Assembly: GCA_030065205.1 (NCBI GenBank)
Contig: JASJDN010000040.1
Location: 1-40,165, forward strand
Reading direction: 5' to 3'
Source of the DNA: Crocosphaera sp.
GTDB lineage: Bacteria; Cyanobacteriota; Cyanobacteriia; Cyanobacteriales; Microcystaceae
DNA: 40,165 bases
The notes under the pieces are model-generated. The model was given only the letters and a program-made list of their open reading frames with translations. It was not told the DNA's origin and did not search any database. This document shows positions 1 through 8,843 of the stretch, piece by piece. The position numbers and the translations under genes were made by a program. Positions within the stretch are counted from its first letter, which is position 1. Each line of letters begins with the position of its first letter.

Positions 1-97
1 CAGACCAACCAACGAAAACAAAGCGATCGCGTTTTAACCAGTCATCGAGGACATCAAACCATCCTCTTTCTGGTGCGCGTCCGACTGCAATAGTCAT
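1..97 (-). CDS. psbD: Photosystem II D2 protein, N-terminal 32 codons (cut by window edge)
   Basis: Reading leftwards from an ATG at 97 gives [20 protein letters not shown] and then [12 protein letters not shown], the highly conserved N-terminus of cyanobacterial PsbD (D2), the reaction-centre core subunit that pairs with D1 in the thylakoid membrane. The frame is open to the left edge, so only the stromal N-terminal segment is present; the first membrane helix would follow. A purine-rich AAGAGGA lies 9-15 bases before the ATG as a ribosome binding site. A GCGATCGC site falls inside the fragment. In cyanobacteria psbD often overlaps psbC, which would lie outside the window. Whether this is the psbC-linked copy or a second psbD cannot be told from here. 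Confidence 0.93.
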   Translation of the reverse strand, partial: MTIAVGRAPERGWFDVLDDWLKRDRFVFVGWS

Positions 98-583
98 AGA
101 ATCCAATCCTCTTGCTTAACTGAAATCAATGGCAAGATTTCTTAACGTTTGTGTTATCTAGTTTAGGTCATATTGTCCCATTTTCTTATATAGGGTGCGA
201 CCTAGAGAACGCCTATCAGTTTGACTGTATCGGCGACTTTAGTAAGCGATGTTTAGATCGAGTCCCTAACTTCAGGATTTGAGTCAGGGGATCATTAACA
301 TTTCTTAAACTAGCACAATTTTCGCCCTAACTTCGGGTAATTTCCTGGTTCGAGGGAAACTGCGCTTTTCGCTATCTTTAGACTATTATTAGCAAAAAAT
401 TTACAATTTGACACATCTTGTCTCATAATCTATCCAAGATTTTTTGGGTCATCTTCATGAGATTATACCTATCAATCCCATGATTTCGCTATTTCAAGGG
501 GTTTGAGAGCCAGTCTCTGATGATTGTATAAAAAAAATCTTAAGAACTTGTTCATGTCAGAGCTAAAGTTCCCATAACACACT
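98..583. other. Upstream region of psbD, gene-free
   Basis: This is a 486-base gap between psbD (transcribed leftwards) and the 3' end of yqeY (also leftwards). It should contain the psbD promoter and leader. A TATATA at 187-192, read on the minus strand, could be a -10 element giving a leader of about 80 bases, but no good -35 matches it, so I do not call a promoter. Downstream of yqeY there is a short palindrome GAACAAGTTC with a T-run beyond it (near 531-552), too small to call a terminator. No RNA gene or small coding region was recognised. Confidence 0.5.
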
Positions 584-1057
584 TCAGCCTAGTTTGGCTT
601 TGACGATTTCCTGGACTTGCTTTCCGTCTGCTTTGCCTTTTAATTCTTTCATGGCTGGTCCCATCACTTTCCCCATGTCTTTCGGGGAGTTTGCTCCCAC
701 TGATGCAATAATTTGCTCAATAATGGCTTCAATTTCTTCTGTCGCCAGTTGACGGGGTAAATAAGTTTCAATAATGGCTAATTCTTGAGCTTCTTTATCG
801 GCTAAATCATCTCTACCCCCTTGACGGTATTGTTCGATAGAATCTCGCCGTTGTTTAGCTTGTTGGGCTAATACTTCTAATTCTTGTTCTGGGGTTAATT
901 CTGTTTGGCCTTTTGGTCGTACTTCGACTTCTTTTTCTAGGATAACTTTTTTGAGACTCCTAATGGTTTCTAAGCGAATTTTATCTTTTGCTTTCATTGC
1001 TTGTTTAATGTTTTCGGTTAGTTTTTCTTTTAGTCTTTGTTCGGTGGATTCAGTCAT
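584..1057 (-). CDS. yqeY: GatB/YqeY domain-containing protein
   Basis: This 157-residue protein has the layout of stand-alone YqeY proteins: a basic helical N-terminus (LKEKLTENIKQAMKAKDK), a central segment ending in IETYLPRQL, and a C-terminal part with the glycine-rich PKDMGKVMGPAMKELKGKADGKQV signature. YqeY resembles the tail domain of the GatB subunit of tRNA-dependent amidotransferase and is thought to bind tRNA; its cellular role is not settled. Length is typical. The ATG at 1057 is preceded by AAGGA about 8 bases upstream, which supports this start. It lies 183 bases downstream of the CHAD gene on the same strand and could be cotranscribed with it. Confidence 0.9.
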   Translation of the reverse strand: MTESTEQRLKEKLTENIKQAMKAKDKIRLETIRSLKKVILEKEVEVRPKGQTELTPEQELEVLAQQAKQRRDSIEQYRQGGRDDLADKEAQELAIIETYLPRQLATEEIEAIIEQIIASVGANSPKDMGKVMGPAMKELKGKADGKQVQEIVKAKLG

Positions 1058-1240
1058 AATGTTTTTCCTTAAATAGTCTTCATCAAGTCTGACTTTTTGA
1101 TAACAAAATATAGCACAGATTGATCATCTTAGAATACCATCTTTCAAGACAAGAATCAACATTTTTTGCTCTTGCCACTTTCAAATATCTTGCTCTCTTT
1201 TTTCATTGCTATTCATTATCTGTTTATGGAGATACTCTGG

Positions 1241-2296
1241 TTAAGAATTGGATGAAATATCTATCGATGGCGTAACTTCTAGTGCTTTTTTAGAATTATC
1301 GTGACTATCTTTAATCTCAGACTGAATAACAGAAGGTTGTAAAATTGTAATATGAAAATCTTTACGAGTTTTATGATTGAGGAATTTTTGTTGTAATTTT
1401 TCCCATTTTTGCCATTTATCATAACGATTATCTTGCAAAATTTTAGCAAATACCGGCATTTCACTGAGTATATGGTTGTCGAAAATCTGATCCAAAAACT
1501 CAACTAAAACAAAGCTATCTTGTATATCCCCTAAGATACTTTGGATGGCTTTAATATCTTTTAGATAAGTTTCATAAACCTCACCATAAAATTGCGTAAA
1601 TAACTCCATATTATAACGGGTTCGTTTAGCTGCTTTTCGTAAATCGTGTAAAATAAATCCTGGTTCATTTAATAAAGATTCTACTGCATCCTTAGATAAA
1701 GTCTTAGGAAAATTGACAATTCCTTCTTCAAAATTAACTCCGACAACCCAGCCGGGATGTAACATCAATTGACTAACTTCTGGCAATAGAAGATCCGCTA
1801 ATATGGTATGAATTGAAACTTGAGCAATATCATGATAACTTGGTTGTTTTAACCAATGATCAAAGGCTTGTTTTAAACTTAAGTAAGCTTCACTATTTAA
1901 AGTCTTTTTTACTTTTTTATAGGTTTTTTTTCTTTGTTTCACTAAACTAGATAAGGCTTGTTTTAAGTGTTTTTGTTCACTGGTTGGTAAATTAGGATAA
2001 TATTGATTTTTAAGACTATCCTCTAAAACATCTAAATCTCGTAACTTTCCTAATACTTTGGCAATTTTACCGACTTTTTTTTCTTCGGCATTTTCGGGTA
2101 AATTCAAAGCAGCCGTAAATCCATGAATGGTACTTCTCAAACGTCGCATTCCCACACGCATTTGATGCAATTCTTCAGGATCTTTATCTTCCAACACCCC
2201 ATTTTCATGAGATAAGAATTTATTGTAATGGGTAGCTACTGCTATATAAGCCCAATCTCCAAAGGTTTTGGGTTCGTGTCCTAAATCATATTTCAT
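1241..2296 (-). CDS. CHAD domain-containing protein
   Basis: This 351-residue all-helical protein carries the CHAD (conserved histidine alpha-helical domain) signatures: HQMRVGMRRLRSTIHGF at residues 44-60 and a second basic helix with the core LHDLRKAAKRTRYNMELF in the C-terminal half. CHAD domains bind inorganic polyphosphate through such histidine and arginine helices and often sit on polyphosphate granules, so a polyphosphate-linked role is a reasonable inference. There is no attached CYTH (triphosphate tunnel metalloenzyme) domain, so this is a CHAD-only protein. The start is well supported: GGAGG lies 7 bases before the ATG at 2296. The last 30 or so residues are polar and low complexity. 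Confidence 0.88.
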   Translation of the reverse strand: MKYDLGHEPKTFGDWAYIAVATHYNKFLSHENGVLEDKDPEELHQMRVGMRRLRSTIHGFTAALNLPENAEEKKVGKIAKVLGKLRDLDVLEDSLKNQYYPNLPTSEQKHLKQALSSLVKQRKKTYKKVKKTLNSEAYLSLKQAFDHWLKQPSYHDIAQVSIHTILADLLLPEVSQLMLHPGWVVGVNFEEGIVNFPKTLSKDAVESLLNEPGFILHDLRKAAKRTRYNMELFTQFYGEVYETYLKDIKAIQSILGDIQDSFVLVEFLDQIFDNHILSEMPVFAKILQDNRYDKWQKWEKLQQKFLNHKTRKDFHITILQPSVIQSEIKDSHDNSKKALEVTPSIDISSNS

Positions 2297-2560
2297 ATCA
2301 TTACCTCCAACTAAACATAAATATTAATGAGTAACTTATTTTGTATTTTTCTGGTTTTTAATTTCTAAGTGAATTGAAAATTGCTTAAGAAAAAGCAGCA
2401 TGATTTTCTCAACTAACTTTTAATTAGATACCAATGGGGATAAGCTCTCTTCTAAGTTTATTTTAATGGATAGAACTGCTGATGTTATCAAAAGGTTAAG
2501 AAGTGTTAAATTGTATTTGTCTAATAGCAGTTTTCATATCAATAGACTAACGATGAACAT

Positions 2561-2592
2561 AAAAATTCCCCTCCCACACTCCCCACACTCAA
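2561..2592 (-). repeat. G-rich short tandem repeat just downstream of sdhA
   Basis: On the minus strand the sequence after the sdhA stop reads GTGTGGGG, then AGTGTGGGAGGGG, then a T-run. The G-runs lie at 2581-2584, 2573-2575 and 2568-2571. The same GTGTGGGGA unit, followed by a short A/G spacer and TTTTT, occurs downstream of cofH at 38639-38677, in the same orientation relative to its gene. It may be a 3'-end element or an expanded short tandem repeat. The rest of the 307-base gap 2297-2603 holds no gene or clear promoter that I can see. Confidence 0.6.
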
Positions 2593-2603
2593 CTTGAAAT
2601 GTA

Positions 2604-4331
2604 TTAATATTTTCGCTCTTTAGGCTCAAACATATCGATCACCACATCCATATACTGAATATCTAAACCAGCAGGAGAATAATAAGCTAAGGTATGCTTC
2701 AAAAAGTTGGGATCATCTCGTTTCGTATAATCTTCCCGTGAATGGGCCCCGCGACTTTCTTTACGGTTGAAAGCAGAGGTTAAAATCATCTCCCCTACTA
2801 CCATAATATTGCGTAATTCCATCGCTTCAATTAACTCGGTATTCCAACAACTATCTTTATCATCCAGATAAATGTTGTCATATTGGGCTTTAAATTCTTG
2901 AATTTTGTCAATGCCTTCCTGCATTAATTCTTCAGTACGAAACACGCCACAATGTTCAGCCATCGAGTCTTGAAACTGTTGACGTAATGACCCAATACGG
3001 ACGTTTCCTTCCTTATTTAACAACTCAGAAATACGCTGTTTTGCCTCATTCAAATAAATCTCAGCGTCCAACTCAGAAAACTTCCGATCTTGCACATAGT
3101 GAGCGATATTTTCTCCTGTAATTTTGCCATAAACCACACATTCTAATAAAGAATTACTGCCCAAACGATTGGCCCCGTGTACCGAAACACAAGCGCATTC
3201 TCCCGCAGCAAAAAACCCTTCTGCCAGGCGATCGCCGCTTAACCGGACTCTCCCCTGAGTATTAACGGGTATCCCTCCCATGCAATAATGGGCGGTGGGA
3301 CGCACCGGCATGGGTTCATAAACCGCATCGACTCCCACTAAACGATGGGCCTCTTCCCAACAAAAAGGAACCCGACTCATAATCTTTTCTTCTCCCATAT
3401 GGCGCAAGTCTAAATAGACAAAAGGGCCTCCTGGACTACCATCAGAATGTACCCCTCGTCCGGCACGTATTTCTAGGGTAATAGCCCGAGACGTAATGTC
3501 ACGGGGGGCCAGTTCCATGCGTGAGGGGGCATAATCTTCCATAAACCGCCGTCCTTCGCTATTAATAAGGTAGGCCCCTTCTCCTCTGACGGCTTCAGAA
3601 ATTAACACCCCCACAGGATATAACCCAGTGGGGTGAAACTGAACAAACTCCATATCTTCTAACGGGACACCAGCTAACGCTGACATGGCTAACCCGTCTC
3701 CGGTGGAAGCAAAATCATTAGAGGTGGTGTTAAAGACGCGTCCATAACCCCCTGTAGCGAACATTACCACCTTACTGTGGATAATTTCTAGGGTGCCATC
3801 TTCGATATGATACATGACAAGACCCTTGGCTTCTCCATCCTCAAGGATCAAGCGCATGACGTACCATTCATCGTAAATAGTGACTCCGTTGCGTCGAAGG
3901 TTATTAACCAACTCATGGAGGATAGCATGGCCCGTTTTATCGGCTGCGTAACAGGTACGGTTATGGGTATGGCCGCCAAAGGCCCGTTGAGCAATTTTCC
4001 CATTGTCTAAACGGGAGAATAACACCCCTAAATGTTCGAGATTGATGATCACGTCGGGGGCCTGTTGCGTTAATAACGCTACCGCATCTTGATCGGCTAA
4101 ATAGTCCGATCCTTTAACCGTATCAAAGGCGTGAGACTCCCAACTGTCTTCTGAGTCAACATTTTTGAGACTGGCTGCGATCCCCCCTTGGGCCGCGACA
4201 GAATGGGAACGAATGGGATGGGTTTTGGCCACCACGGCCACGTCAATACTAGGGTTGAGGCGTTTAATTTCTAGGGCAGCGCGAGATCCCGCTAAACCAC
4301 CGCCCACAATCACGACATCATGTTGTAACAT
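2604..4331 (-). CDS. sdhA: Succinate dehydrogenase/fumarate reductase flavoprotein subunit
   Basis: This 575-residue flavoprotein begins with a dinucleotide-binding motif ([16 protein letters not shown], residues 6-21). [15 protein letters not shown] follows, whose His43 matches the residue that binds FAD covalently in SdhA/FrdA. Further family blocks are [43 protein letters not shown] with the catalytic arginine region, [12 protein letters not shown] in the capping/FAD region, and [11 protein letters not shown] near the C-terminus. It oxidises succinate to fumarate with electrons passing to an iron-sulfur subunit. No sdhB or membrane anchor gene is nearby; in cyanobacteria these subunits are commonly encoded elsewhere. 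The start at 4331 has only a weak ribosome binding site (AAAAG), but it places the FAD motif at the expected distance. Confidence 0.95.
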   Translation of the reverse strand: MLQHDVVIVGGGLAGSRAALEIKRLNPSIDVAVVAKTHPIRSHSVAAQGGIAASLKNVDSEDSWESHAFDTVKGSDYLADQDAVALLTQQAPDVIINLEHLGVLFSRLDNGKIAQRAFGGHTHNRTCYAADKTGHAILHELVNNLRRNGVTIYDEWYVMRLILEDGEAKGLVMYHIEDGTLEIIHSKVVMFATGGYGRVFNTTSNDFASTGDGLAMSALAGVPLEDMEFVQFHPTGLYPVGVLISEAVRGEGAYLINSEGRRFMEDYAPSRMELAPRDITSRAITLEIRAGRGVHSDGSPGGPFVYLDLRHMGEEKIMSRVPFCWEEAHRLVGVDAVYEPMPVRPTAHYCMGGIPVNTQGRVRLSGDRLAEGFFAAGECACVSVHGANRLGSNSLLECVVYGKITGENIAHYVQDRKFSELDAEIYLNEAKQRISELLNKEGNVRIGSLRQQFQDSMAEHCGVFRTEELMQEGIDKIQEFKAQYDNIYLDDKDSCWNTELIEAMELRNIMVVGEMILTSAFNRKESRGAHSREDYTKRDDPNFLKHTLAYYSPAGLDIQYMDVVIDMFEPKERKY

Positions 4332-4419
4332 CTTTTACTAGGTTAGAGCTTTCCTATGTTTGACTCTAACTTATTGAAAGACAAAGCACTTCAAAAAAAT
4401 ATTAAAACTTTATAAATCA

Positions 4420-5310
4420 ATGAGGCAACCATTTTACTCCATCAACAAACTAAGAGAACTTAAAAGAGAACTGGGTTATGGTCTGTATGATCAGCTTAAC
4501 ACTGTTTTGTCGTGGTTTCGCCCTCAAACCATTATTAATGAATCTGAAATCCGATTAATTGGACTACAAAGAACAGGGAATCATGGCATTACTAATTGGA
4601 TCATTAAACAATATGGTGACGTTAATATTGCTTATTTGAACGCTGTTAGACCTCAATATAATCCTTATCGTTTATATTACAATAATTTTCCGAATAATCG
4701 GTTTAAGAAAGACGCTTTTGGCCAATTTTCTAAGAAAGATTTATTATTTTATTCTTATGAAGATCGTAGGTTAGAGCGAATCATGGATCAAGATTTTGAA
4801 AAAAAACATGATTTGTATCTGGGAAAAAGTGCTAACCGTTATGATGTTTTGATTCTTCGAGATCCGTTTAATTTATTTGCTAGTCGCTTAAAAATGATGG
4901 ATGATCAAGGAAAAAAGACAAGATTGATTGAAAAATCAAGTATTAATTTATGGATTAGCTATGCTAAAGAGTTTTTAGGAGAAACGGATTACTTAAACCA
5001 AAAAAAAGTTTTTATTAACTATAACCAATGGTTTTGTGATCAAGCCTATCGGAAAAATATTTCAAAACAGCTTGATCTTGAATTTTCTGACATAGGACTT
5101 GAAAAAGTTAAAGGCCAAGGAGGCGGAAGTTCCTTTGATAAACAAAATTTATCGGGTAAAGCAACTGAAATGAAAGTGCTGGAAAGATGGCAGAATTTTA
5201 AAGATGATCCTCGCTTTATTAAGATTTTTGAAAATGAACAACTTTGGCATTATTCAGACCAGATTTTTGGGAAAATTCCTGGAACAGAATGTTTAATGAA
5301 TCACGTTTAG
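4420..5310 (+). CDS. Putative sulfotransferase-like protein
   Basis: The 296-residue protein has two blocks that fit the PAPS-binding sites of sulfotransferases. A P-loop-like stretch IRLIGLQRTGNHGITNWI (about residues 44-61) corresponds to the 5'-phosphosulfate loop. The block YDVLILRDPFNLFASRLKMM (about 141-160) corresponds to the RDP...SR 3'-phosphate-binding motif. A strand-loop pattern QKKVFINYNQWFCDQ follows. Substrate is unknown. There is no signal peptide or membrane segment, so it should be cytoplasmic. It is divergent from sdhA with an 88-base gap and convergent with the next gene. No clear ribosome binding site precedes the ATG, so the exact start is uncertain. It could be another P-loop transferase; the sulfotransferase call rests only on the two motifs. 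Confidence 0.6.
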   Translation: MRQPFYSINKLRELKRELGYGLYDQLNTVLSWFRPQTIINESEIRLIGLQRTGNHGITNWIIKQYGDVNIAYLNAVRPQYNPYRLYYNNFPNNRFKKDAFGQFSKKDLLFYSYEDRRLERIMDQDFEKKHDLYLGKSANRYDVLILRDPFNLFASRLKMMDDQGKKTRLIEKSSINLWISYAKEFLGETDYLNQKKVFINYNQWFCDQAYRKNISKQLDLEFSDIGLEKVKGQGGGSSFDKQNLSGKATEMKVLERWQNFKDDPRFIKIFENEQLWHYSDQIFGKIPGTECLMNHV

Positions 5311-5375
5311 TTATAACTATCACCTAGGCAAACCTGATGAAGCAAGAATCTCACTCAGTTCTACTCGTGGGAGTG

Positions 5376-6014
5376 TCAATGGAAATCTTTGCTTGTTTGA
5401 GAAACATTAATATCCCATTGAGTTTCTGCTAGTACAAGTAAACTCAGTACCATGATCATTGCTGTCGCCAAAAATTGCCAACCTATGACATGAGGTAAAA
5501 TGAAAATACCCAATAAATGGCCTGAACCTACTAACAGTAAAGCACGGGAATTTAACCCTAACCCAGTTATCATATATCCCAGACTGCATAACCCTAACCA
5601 AAGATGAGATAGGTTAGTGAGGATAAAACCCCACCCGAAAAAAATACTGCAGTCAGTCACAGTGACACCCCCAACCATTAAAATCACCCAAGTGTATAAA
5701 ATCCAGTTGAGTTGTCGTTGTTTCACCCAAAAATGAGTTAAAATCATCATCGACAAGGTTCCAGCTACCGTTAAAATTGACCAAGCGATCGCTTGAGTCG
5801 TCCAACTAATGGGGGCAAATTGGGCTGTCACAAAGATAGCAGAGACAATTAATCCCCATATCAAGCAAACTTGGTCTAAACAGCTATAGAAACCAGAATA
5901 TATCGTTTTTCCAGCGATTTTTAGATAAAGACTCACTAAAGATTGATACTCCTGACAATAGAGATCCTTCTGCTTTCGTCTTAAGATAGGTTTGGTTTGG
6001 TCTAATAAATTCAT
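5376..6014 (-). CDS. Hypothetical multi-pass membrane protein
   Basis: The 212 residues are mostly hydrophobic after a polar N-terminal 35. I count about six likely membrane helices, for example VCLIWGLIVSAIFVTAQF, AWSILTVAGTLSMMILTHF, WILYTWVILMVGGVTVT, LWLGLCSLGYMITGLGL, ALLLVGSGHLLGIFILP and FLATAMIMVLSLLVLA. I do not recognise the family, and no catalytic motif or charged residue pattern suggests a function. It is convergent with the sulfotransferase-like gene (65-base gap) and divergent from pgi. The ribosome binding site before the ATG at 6014 is poor, so translation could start slightly differently. Confidence 0.7.
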   Translation of the reverse strand: MNLLDQTKPILRRKQKDLYCQEYQSLVSLYLKIAGKTIYSGFYSCLDQVCLIWGLIVSAIFVTAQFAPISWTTQAIAWSILTVAGTLSMMILTHFWVKQRQLNWILYTWVILMVGGVTVTDCSIFFGWGFILTNLSHLWLGLCSLGYMITGLGLNSRALLLVGSGHLLGIFILPHVIGWQFLATAMIMVLSLLVLAETQWDINVSQTSKDFH

Positions 6015-6418
6015 TGATAATGGACTGAGGCAAATATTAAATTCTCAATCTAGCGTATTTTTAATAAACTTTACAAGAATCTATCTTTTTTTTCAAGCTT
6101 ATGATATGGGCTTGCTCCTAGGCTCATTTATTAAGAAAACCTTATAAAATTAGCTTTTTTATTTTTTTTATTGTATACGATGTAACGGAAATAGAAAGAG
6201 ATTTTTGTTAATGTTTTTATAAAAAAAGTAACAAACAGTCCTCGGTTTGGAGATAAAAAGAAAAGGCTTTAATTAAGATAAAAAATAATCAAAAAATGTA
6301 ATCATTTCGCAAAAAAATAACGAAATCTTAACCCCATTTTCTTAGCAGATATATCTATGATTAATTGAGGGAGTGTCAAAAAATTCCCCATGCGTAAAGA
6401 AATTCTGCAATATTTCCT
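6015..6418. other. Divergent AT-rich intergenic region upstream of pgi
   Basis: This 404-base region lies between two divergent genes and is very AT-rich, with several A- and T-tracts (6080-6330). It should contain the promoters of both genes. No -35/-10 pair with good spacing stands out. A small palindrome AGATATATCT sits at 6347-6356, about 65 bases before the pgi ATG. No Shine-Dalgarno sequence precedes pgi. No small coding region or RNA gene was recognised. Confidence 0.4.
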
Positions 6419-7999
6419 ATGGATAAACAACAACTGTGGCAACGTTATCAAGATTGGCTTTACTATCATGAAGGGTTAGGGGTTTACGTTGATATTAGCC
6501 GAATGCGCTTCGATGATGAATTGGTTAAACAACTGACCCCTAAATTTGACAAAGCCTTTGCGGATATGGAAGCCTTAGAAAGTGGGGCGATCGCTAACCC
6601 GGATGAAGGGCGGATGGTGGGACACTATTGGTTACGGGCCCCAGAATTAGCCCCCAATGAGGAAGCCAAAAAAGAAATTACAGAACCTTTGGCTAATATT
6701 GCCCAATTTGTCAAAAAAGTCCACCAGGGAACCATTAAACCCCCCACAGCAGAAAAATTTACGGACATCCTTTCGGTGGGTATTGGGGGATCAGCCTTAG
6801 GTCCACAATTTGTGGCCGAGGCGTTACCCTCTGATAATCCTCCCATGACCATCCATTTTATCGATAACACCGATCCGGCGGGGATCGATAGTACCCTGGA
6901 TAAAATTGGCGATCGCCTTAAAAGTACCCTTGTTCTAATCACCACCAAGTCAGGGGGAACCCCGGAAACCCGTAACGGGATGTTAGAAGTCAAACACGCC
7001 TACGAAAGCAAGGGATTAGCGTTTGAACCCCACGCCGTCGCTGTTACCATGCCTGGGAGTAAGATGGATAAAATCGCCACCGACTGGTTGGCAAGATTCC
7101 CCATGCAAGACTGGGTGGGAGGCAGAACATCGGAACTATCTGCTGTGGGTTTGTTACCGGCTGCCTTACAAGGGATCAATATTGATGGAATGTTGATCGG
7201 GGCCAAAGAAATGGACGAAGCCACCAGGGTTAAGGATATCAAAACCAACCCGGCTGCTTTATTGGCCTTGGCTTGGTATTATTCGGGTAATGGAAAGGGA
7301 GAAAAAGATATGGTCGTTCTTCCTTATAAAGATAGTTTGCTGTTGTTTAGTCGTTATTTACAACAGTTAGTGATGGAATCTTTGGGGAAAGAAAAGGATC
7401 TCGATGGCAATACCGTTTACCAAGGAATTGCTGTTTATGGAAATAAAGGATCAACCGATCAACACGCCTACGTACAGCAATTAAGGGAGGGAGTTCCTAA
7501 CTTTTTTGTCACCTTTATTGAAGTCTTAGAAGATGGCAGAGAGATACCTTTTGAAATTGAACCTGGGGTAACCTCTGGGGACTTTTTATCCGGGTTTTTA
7601 CAAGGAACGAGACAAGCATTATTTGAGAATCATAGAGACTCTATTACCATTACCATTCCTCAAGTTAATCCTCGTACAGTGGGGGCTTTAATTGCCTTGT
7701 ACGAAAGGGCGGTTAGTTTCTATGCTTCTTTAGTCAATATTAATGCTTATCATCAACCTGGCGTGGAAGCTGGAAAGAAAATGGCCGCCTCTATTTTAGA
7801 CTTACAAACTAAAGTACAAACGGTGATTAAAGAAACCTCTGAAGCGTTAGATATGGCAACCTTAGCAGCAAAAGCCGATTCTCCTGATGAGGTCGAAGTT
7901 GTTTATAAAATTGTCCGTCATTTGGCAGCTAATGGGCGTGGTGTCTCATTAGAAGGGGATTTAACAGACCTAAAAACGTTGAAAGTTTCTGCTAGTTAA
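6419..7999 (+). CDS. pgi: Glucose-6-phosphate isomerase
   Basis: This 526-residue enzyme interconverts glucose 6-phosphate and fructose 6-phosphate in the cytoplasm, at the branch between glycolysis, the pentose phosphate pathway and glycogen turnover. Visible motifs are the sugar-phosphate loop [10 protein letters not shown] (120-129), [12 protein letters not shown] (175-186), [11 protein letters not shown] with the probable catalytic Glu239, STDQHAY with His349, and [15 protein letters not shown] with the conserved C-terminal lysine (453 or 454). Length matches other cyanobacterial Pgi proteins. The ATG has no visible Shine-Dalgarno, but an in-frame stop lies a few codons upstream and the N-terminus [20 protein letters not shown] looks native. 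A HIP1 site occurs at 6587-6594 and another at 6909-6916. Confidence 0.96.
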   Translation: MDKQQLWQRYQDWLYYHEGLGVYVDISRMRFDDELVKQLTPKFDKAFADMEALESGAIANPDEGRMVGHYWLRAPELAPNEEAKKEITEPLANIAQFVKKVHQGTIKPPTAEKFTDILSVGIGGSALGPQFVAEALPSDNPPMTIHFIDNTDPAGIDSTLDKIGDRLKSTLVLITTKSGGTPETRNGMLEVKHAYESKGLAFEPHAVAVTMPGSKMDKIATDWLARFPMQDWVGGRTSELSAVGLLPAALQGINIDGMLIGAKEMDEATRVKDIKTNPAALLALAWYYSGNGKGEKDMVVLPYKDSLLLFSRYLQQLVMESLGKEKDLDGNTVYQGIAVYGNKGSTDQHAYVQQLREGVPNFFVTFIEVLEDGREIPFEIEPGVTSGDFLSGFLQGTRQALFENHRDSITITIPQVNPRTVGALIALYERAVSFYASLVNINAYHQPGVEAGKKMAASILDLQTKVQTVIKETSEALDMATLAAKADSPDEVEVVYKIVRHLAANGRGVSLEGDLTDLKTLKVSAS

Positions 8000-8006
8000 T
8001 CTTGTG

Positions 8007-8023
8007 GGTGGGCATTGCCCACC
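8007..8023. repeat. GGTGGGC palindrome 7 bases after the pgi stop
   Basis: A perfect inverted repeat, GGTGGGC-ATT-GCCCACC, starts 7 bases after the pgi stop. The near-identical GGTGGGC-AAT-GCCCACC lies 7 bases after the chlN stop (35293-35309), and the longer inverted pair at 31554-31609 shares the arms. As RNA it would form a tight 7-bp hairpin. No proper T-run follows, so a simple intrinsic terminator is less likely than a dispersed repeat with a role in 3'-end stability. Confidence 0.75.
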
Positions 8024-8045
8024 TAGCCTATTATTTTAGTAAAAA

Positions 8046-8097
8046 TCTTCCCTCCTGCTTCCTACTCCCTGCCTTCTGCCTCATCCAAAGGCTGTTA
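8046..8097. repeat. C-rich CTCCTGC-type repeat reaching into the stop of the glycosylase gene
   Basis: The plus strand reads TCTTCCCTCCTG at 8046-8057, then degenerate copies of a CTCCCTGC/CTTCTGC unit, and ends CAAAGGCTGTTAA. The same first 12-mer and a closely similar AAGGGCTGTTAA end occur at 28486-28524. In both places the final TTA is the complement of the TAA stop codon of the minus-strand gene. A third, shorter relative lies at about 38808-38824. Confidence 0.7.
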
Positions 8098-8715
8098 ATA
8101 TTGGACAGGAACTGGATCAAGACTACGCCATAAATACCAGGTGGCAACGGTACGATAGGGTTTCCATTGGTGTGATAGTTCTTTAATTTCTGCTTTAGTT
8201 AACGCTTTTTTACTGCCATAATGTTGTTGAATAGCATTAATTAAACCCAGATCAGCCATAGGGAAAATATCCTGACGATGCAGATGAAAAATTAAAAACA
8301 TTTGTGCTGTCCACGGACCAATCCCTTTAATAGAAGTTAATTGATCCATAACTTGTTTATCATCCATGTTAGCCCAAGCTTGAGGGGTTAAAATATCGTT
8401 TTGAAAGGCTTGAGCAATATTGTTAATGTAGCTGATTTTTTGCCGAGATAAACCGCACTGACGCAATGATTCAGAATGGGTTTCTAGATAATTTTCAAGG
8501 GTAATTTTTCCTAATAAAGATTCTAATCTTTGGCCAATGGCATTGGCTGCAGTGACAGAGATTTGCTGCCCGATAATGGCTTTAACCAGAGTTAAGAAAG
8601 CATCATGATAATTAATCATGGTTTCTGAAGGATACAAAGCGATGAGAGCAGCTAAAACATGATCTTTTGACCTTAAATATTCCTTAGCTTCTTGCCAATA
8701 ACTCGGACAACTCAT
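8095..8715 (-). CDS. DNA-3-methyladenine glycosylase (AlkA-type, HhH-GPD superfamily)
   Basis: The 206-residue protein is a base-excision repair glycosylase that removes alkylated bases. The helix-hairpin-helix is visible in LTSIKGIGPWTAQMFLIFHL, followed by IFPMADLGLINAI, whose aspartate is the catalytic residue of the HhH-GPD fold. The upstream block AIIGQQISVTAANAIGQRL is the conserved AlkA substrate-pocket helix. No iron-sulfur cysteine cluster follows, which argues against endonuclease III or MutY. At about 200 residues it is the short bacterial form lacking the E. coli AlkA N-terminal domain. The stop codon lies within the edge of a dispersed repeat. The start at 8715 is plausible; no strong ribosome binding site is visible. 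Confidence 0.88.
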   Translation of the reverse strand: MSCPSYWQEAKEYLRSKDHVLAALIALYPSETMINYHDAFLTLVKAIIGQQISVTAANAIGQRLESLLGKITLENYLETHSESLRQCGLSRQKISYINNIAQAFQNDILTPQAWANMDDKQVMDQLTSIKGIGPWTAQMFLIFHLHRQDIFPMADLGLINAIQQHYGSKKALTKAEIKELSHQWKPYRTVATWYLWRSLDPVPVQY

Positions 8716-8843
8716 AGCAGCTTTTAATTTGGTGTATCAATATTTTTACAGAATAACACGGGTAGCCGTTTCGCTTCTTTTGTGCGTTCCCTAGGCGATC
8801 GAAAGGTTTAAAATAATAATCAAGAACGTCAATTTATAAAAAT

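Noticed and set aside
343..362. GGTTCGAG flanked by TTTCC/GGAAA, resembling a tRNA T-arm
   Set aside because: No acceptor stem, D-arm or anticodon arm at the required distances; the loop is too long.
408..436. TTGACA with TATCCA 17 bases later on the plus strand, promoter-like
   Set aside because: The -10 box is poor and the next genes to the right are on the minus strand, so there is nothing for it to express; possible antisense start only.
1279..1503. Open minus-strand frame within the CHAD gene
   Set aside because: Shifted reading of the 3' end of the CHAD gene with no features of its own.
3807..4010. Open frame on the plus strand inside sdhA
   Set aside because: Lies wholly opposite a strongly conserved gene and resembles no protein.
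6391..6420. Upstream ATG (ATGCGTAAAGAAATT) as an alternative pgi start or leader peptide
   Set aside because: Out of frame with pgi, and its purine-rich site is 16 bases away, too far for good initiation.
6625..7248. Two open minus-strand frames inside pgi
   Set aside because: Antisense shadows of a GC-richer conserved gene.
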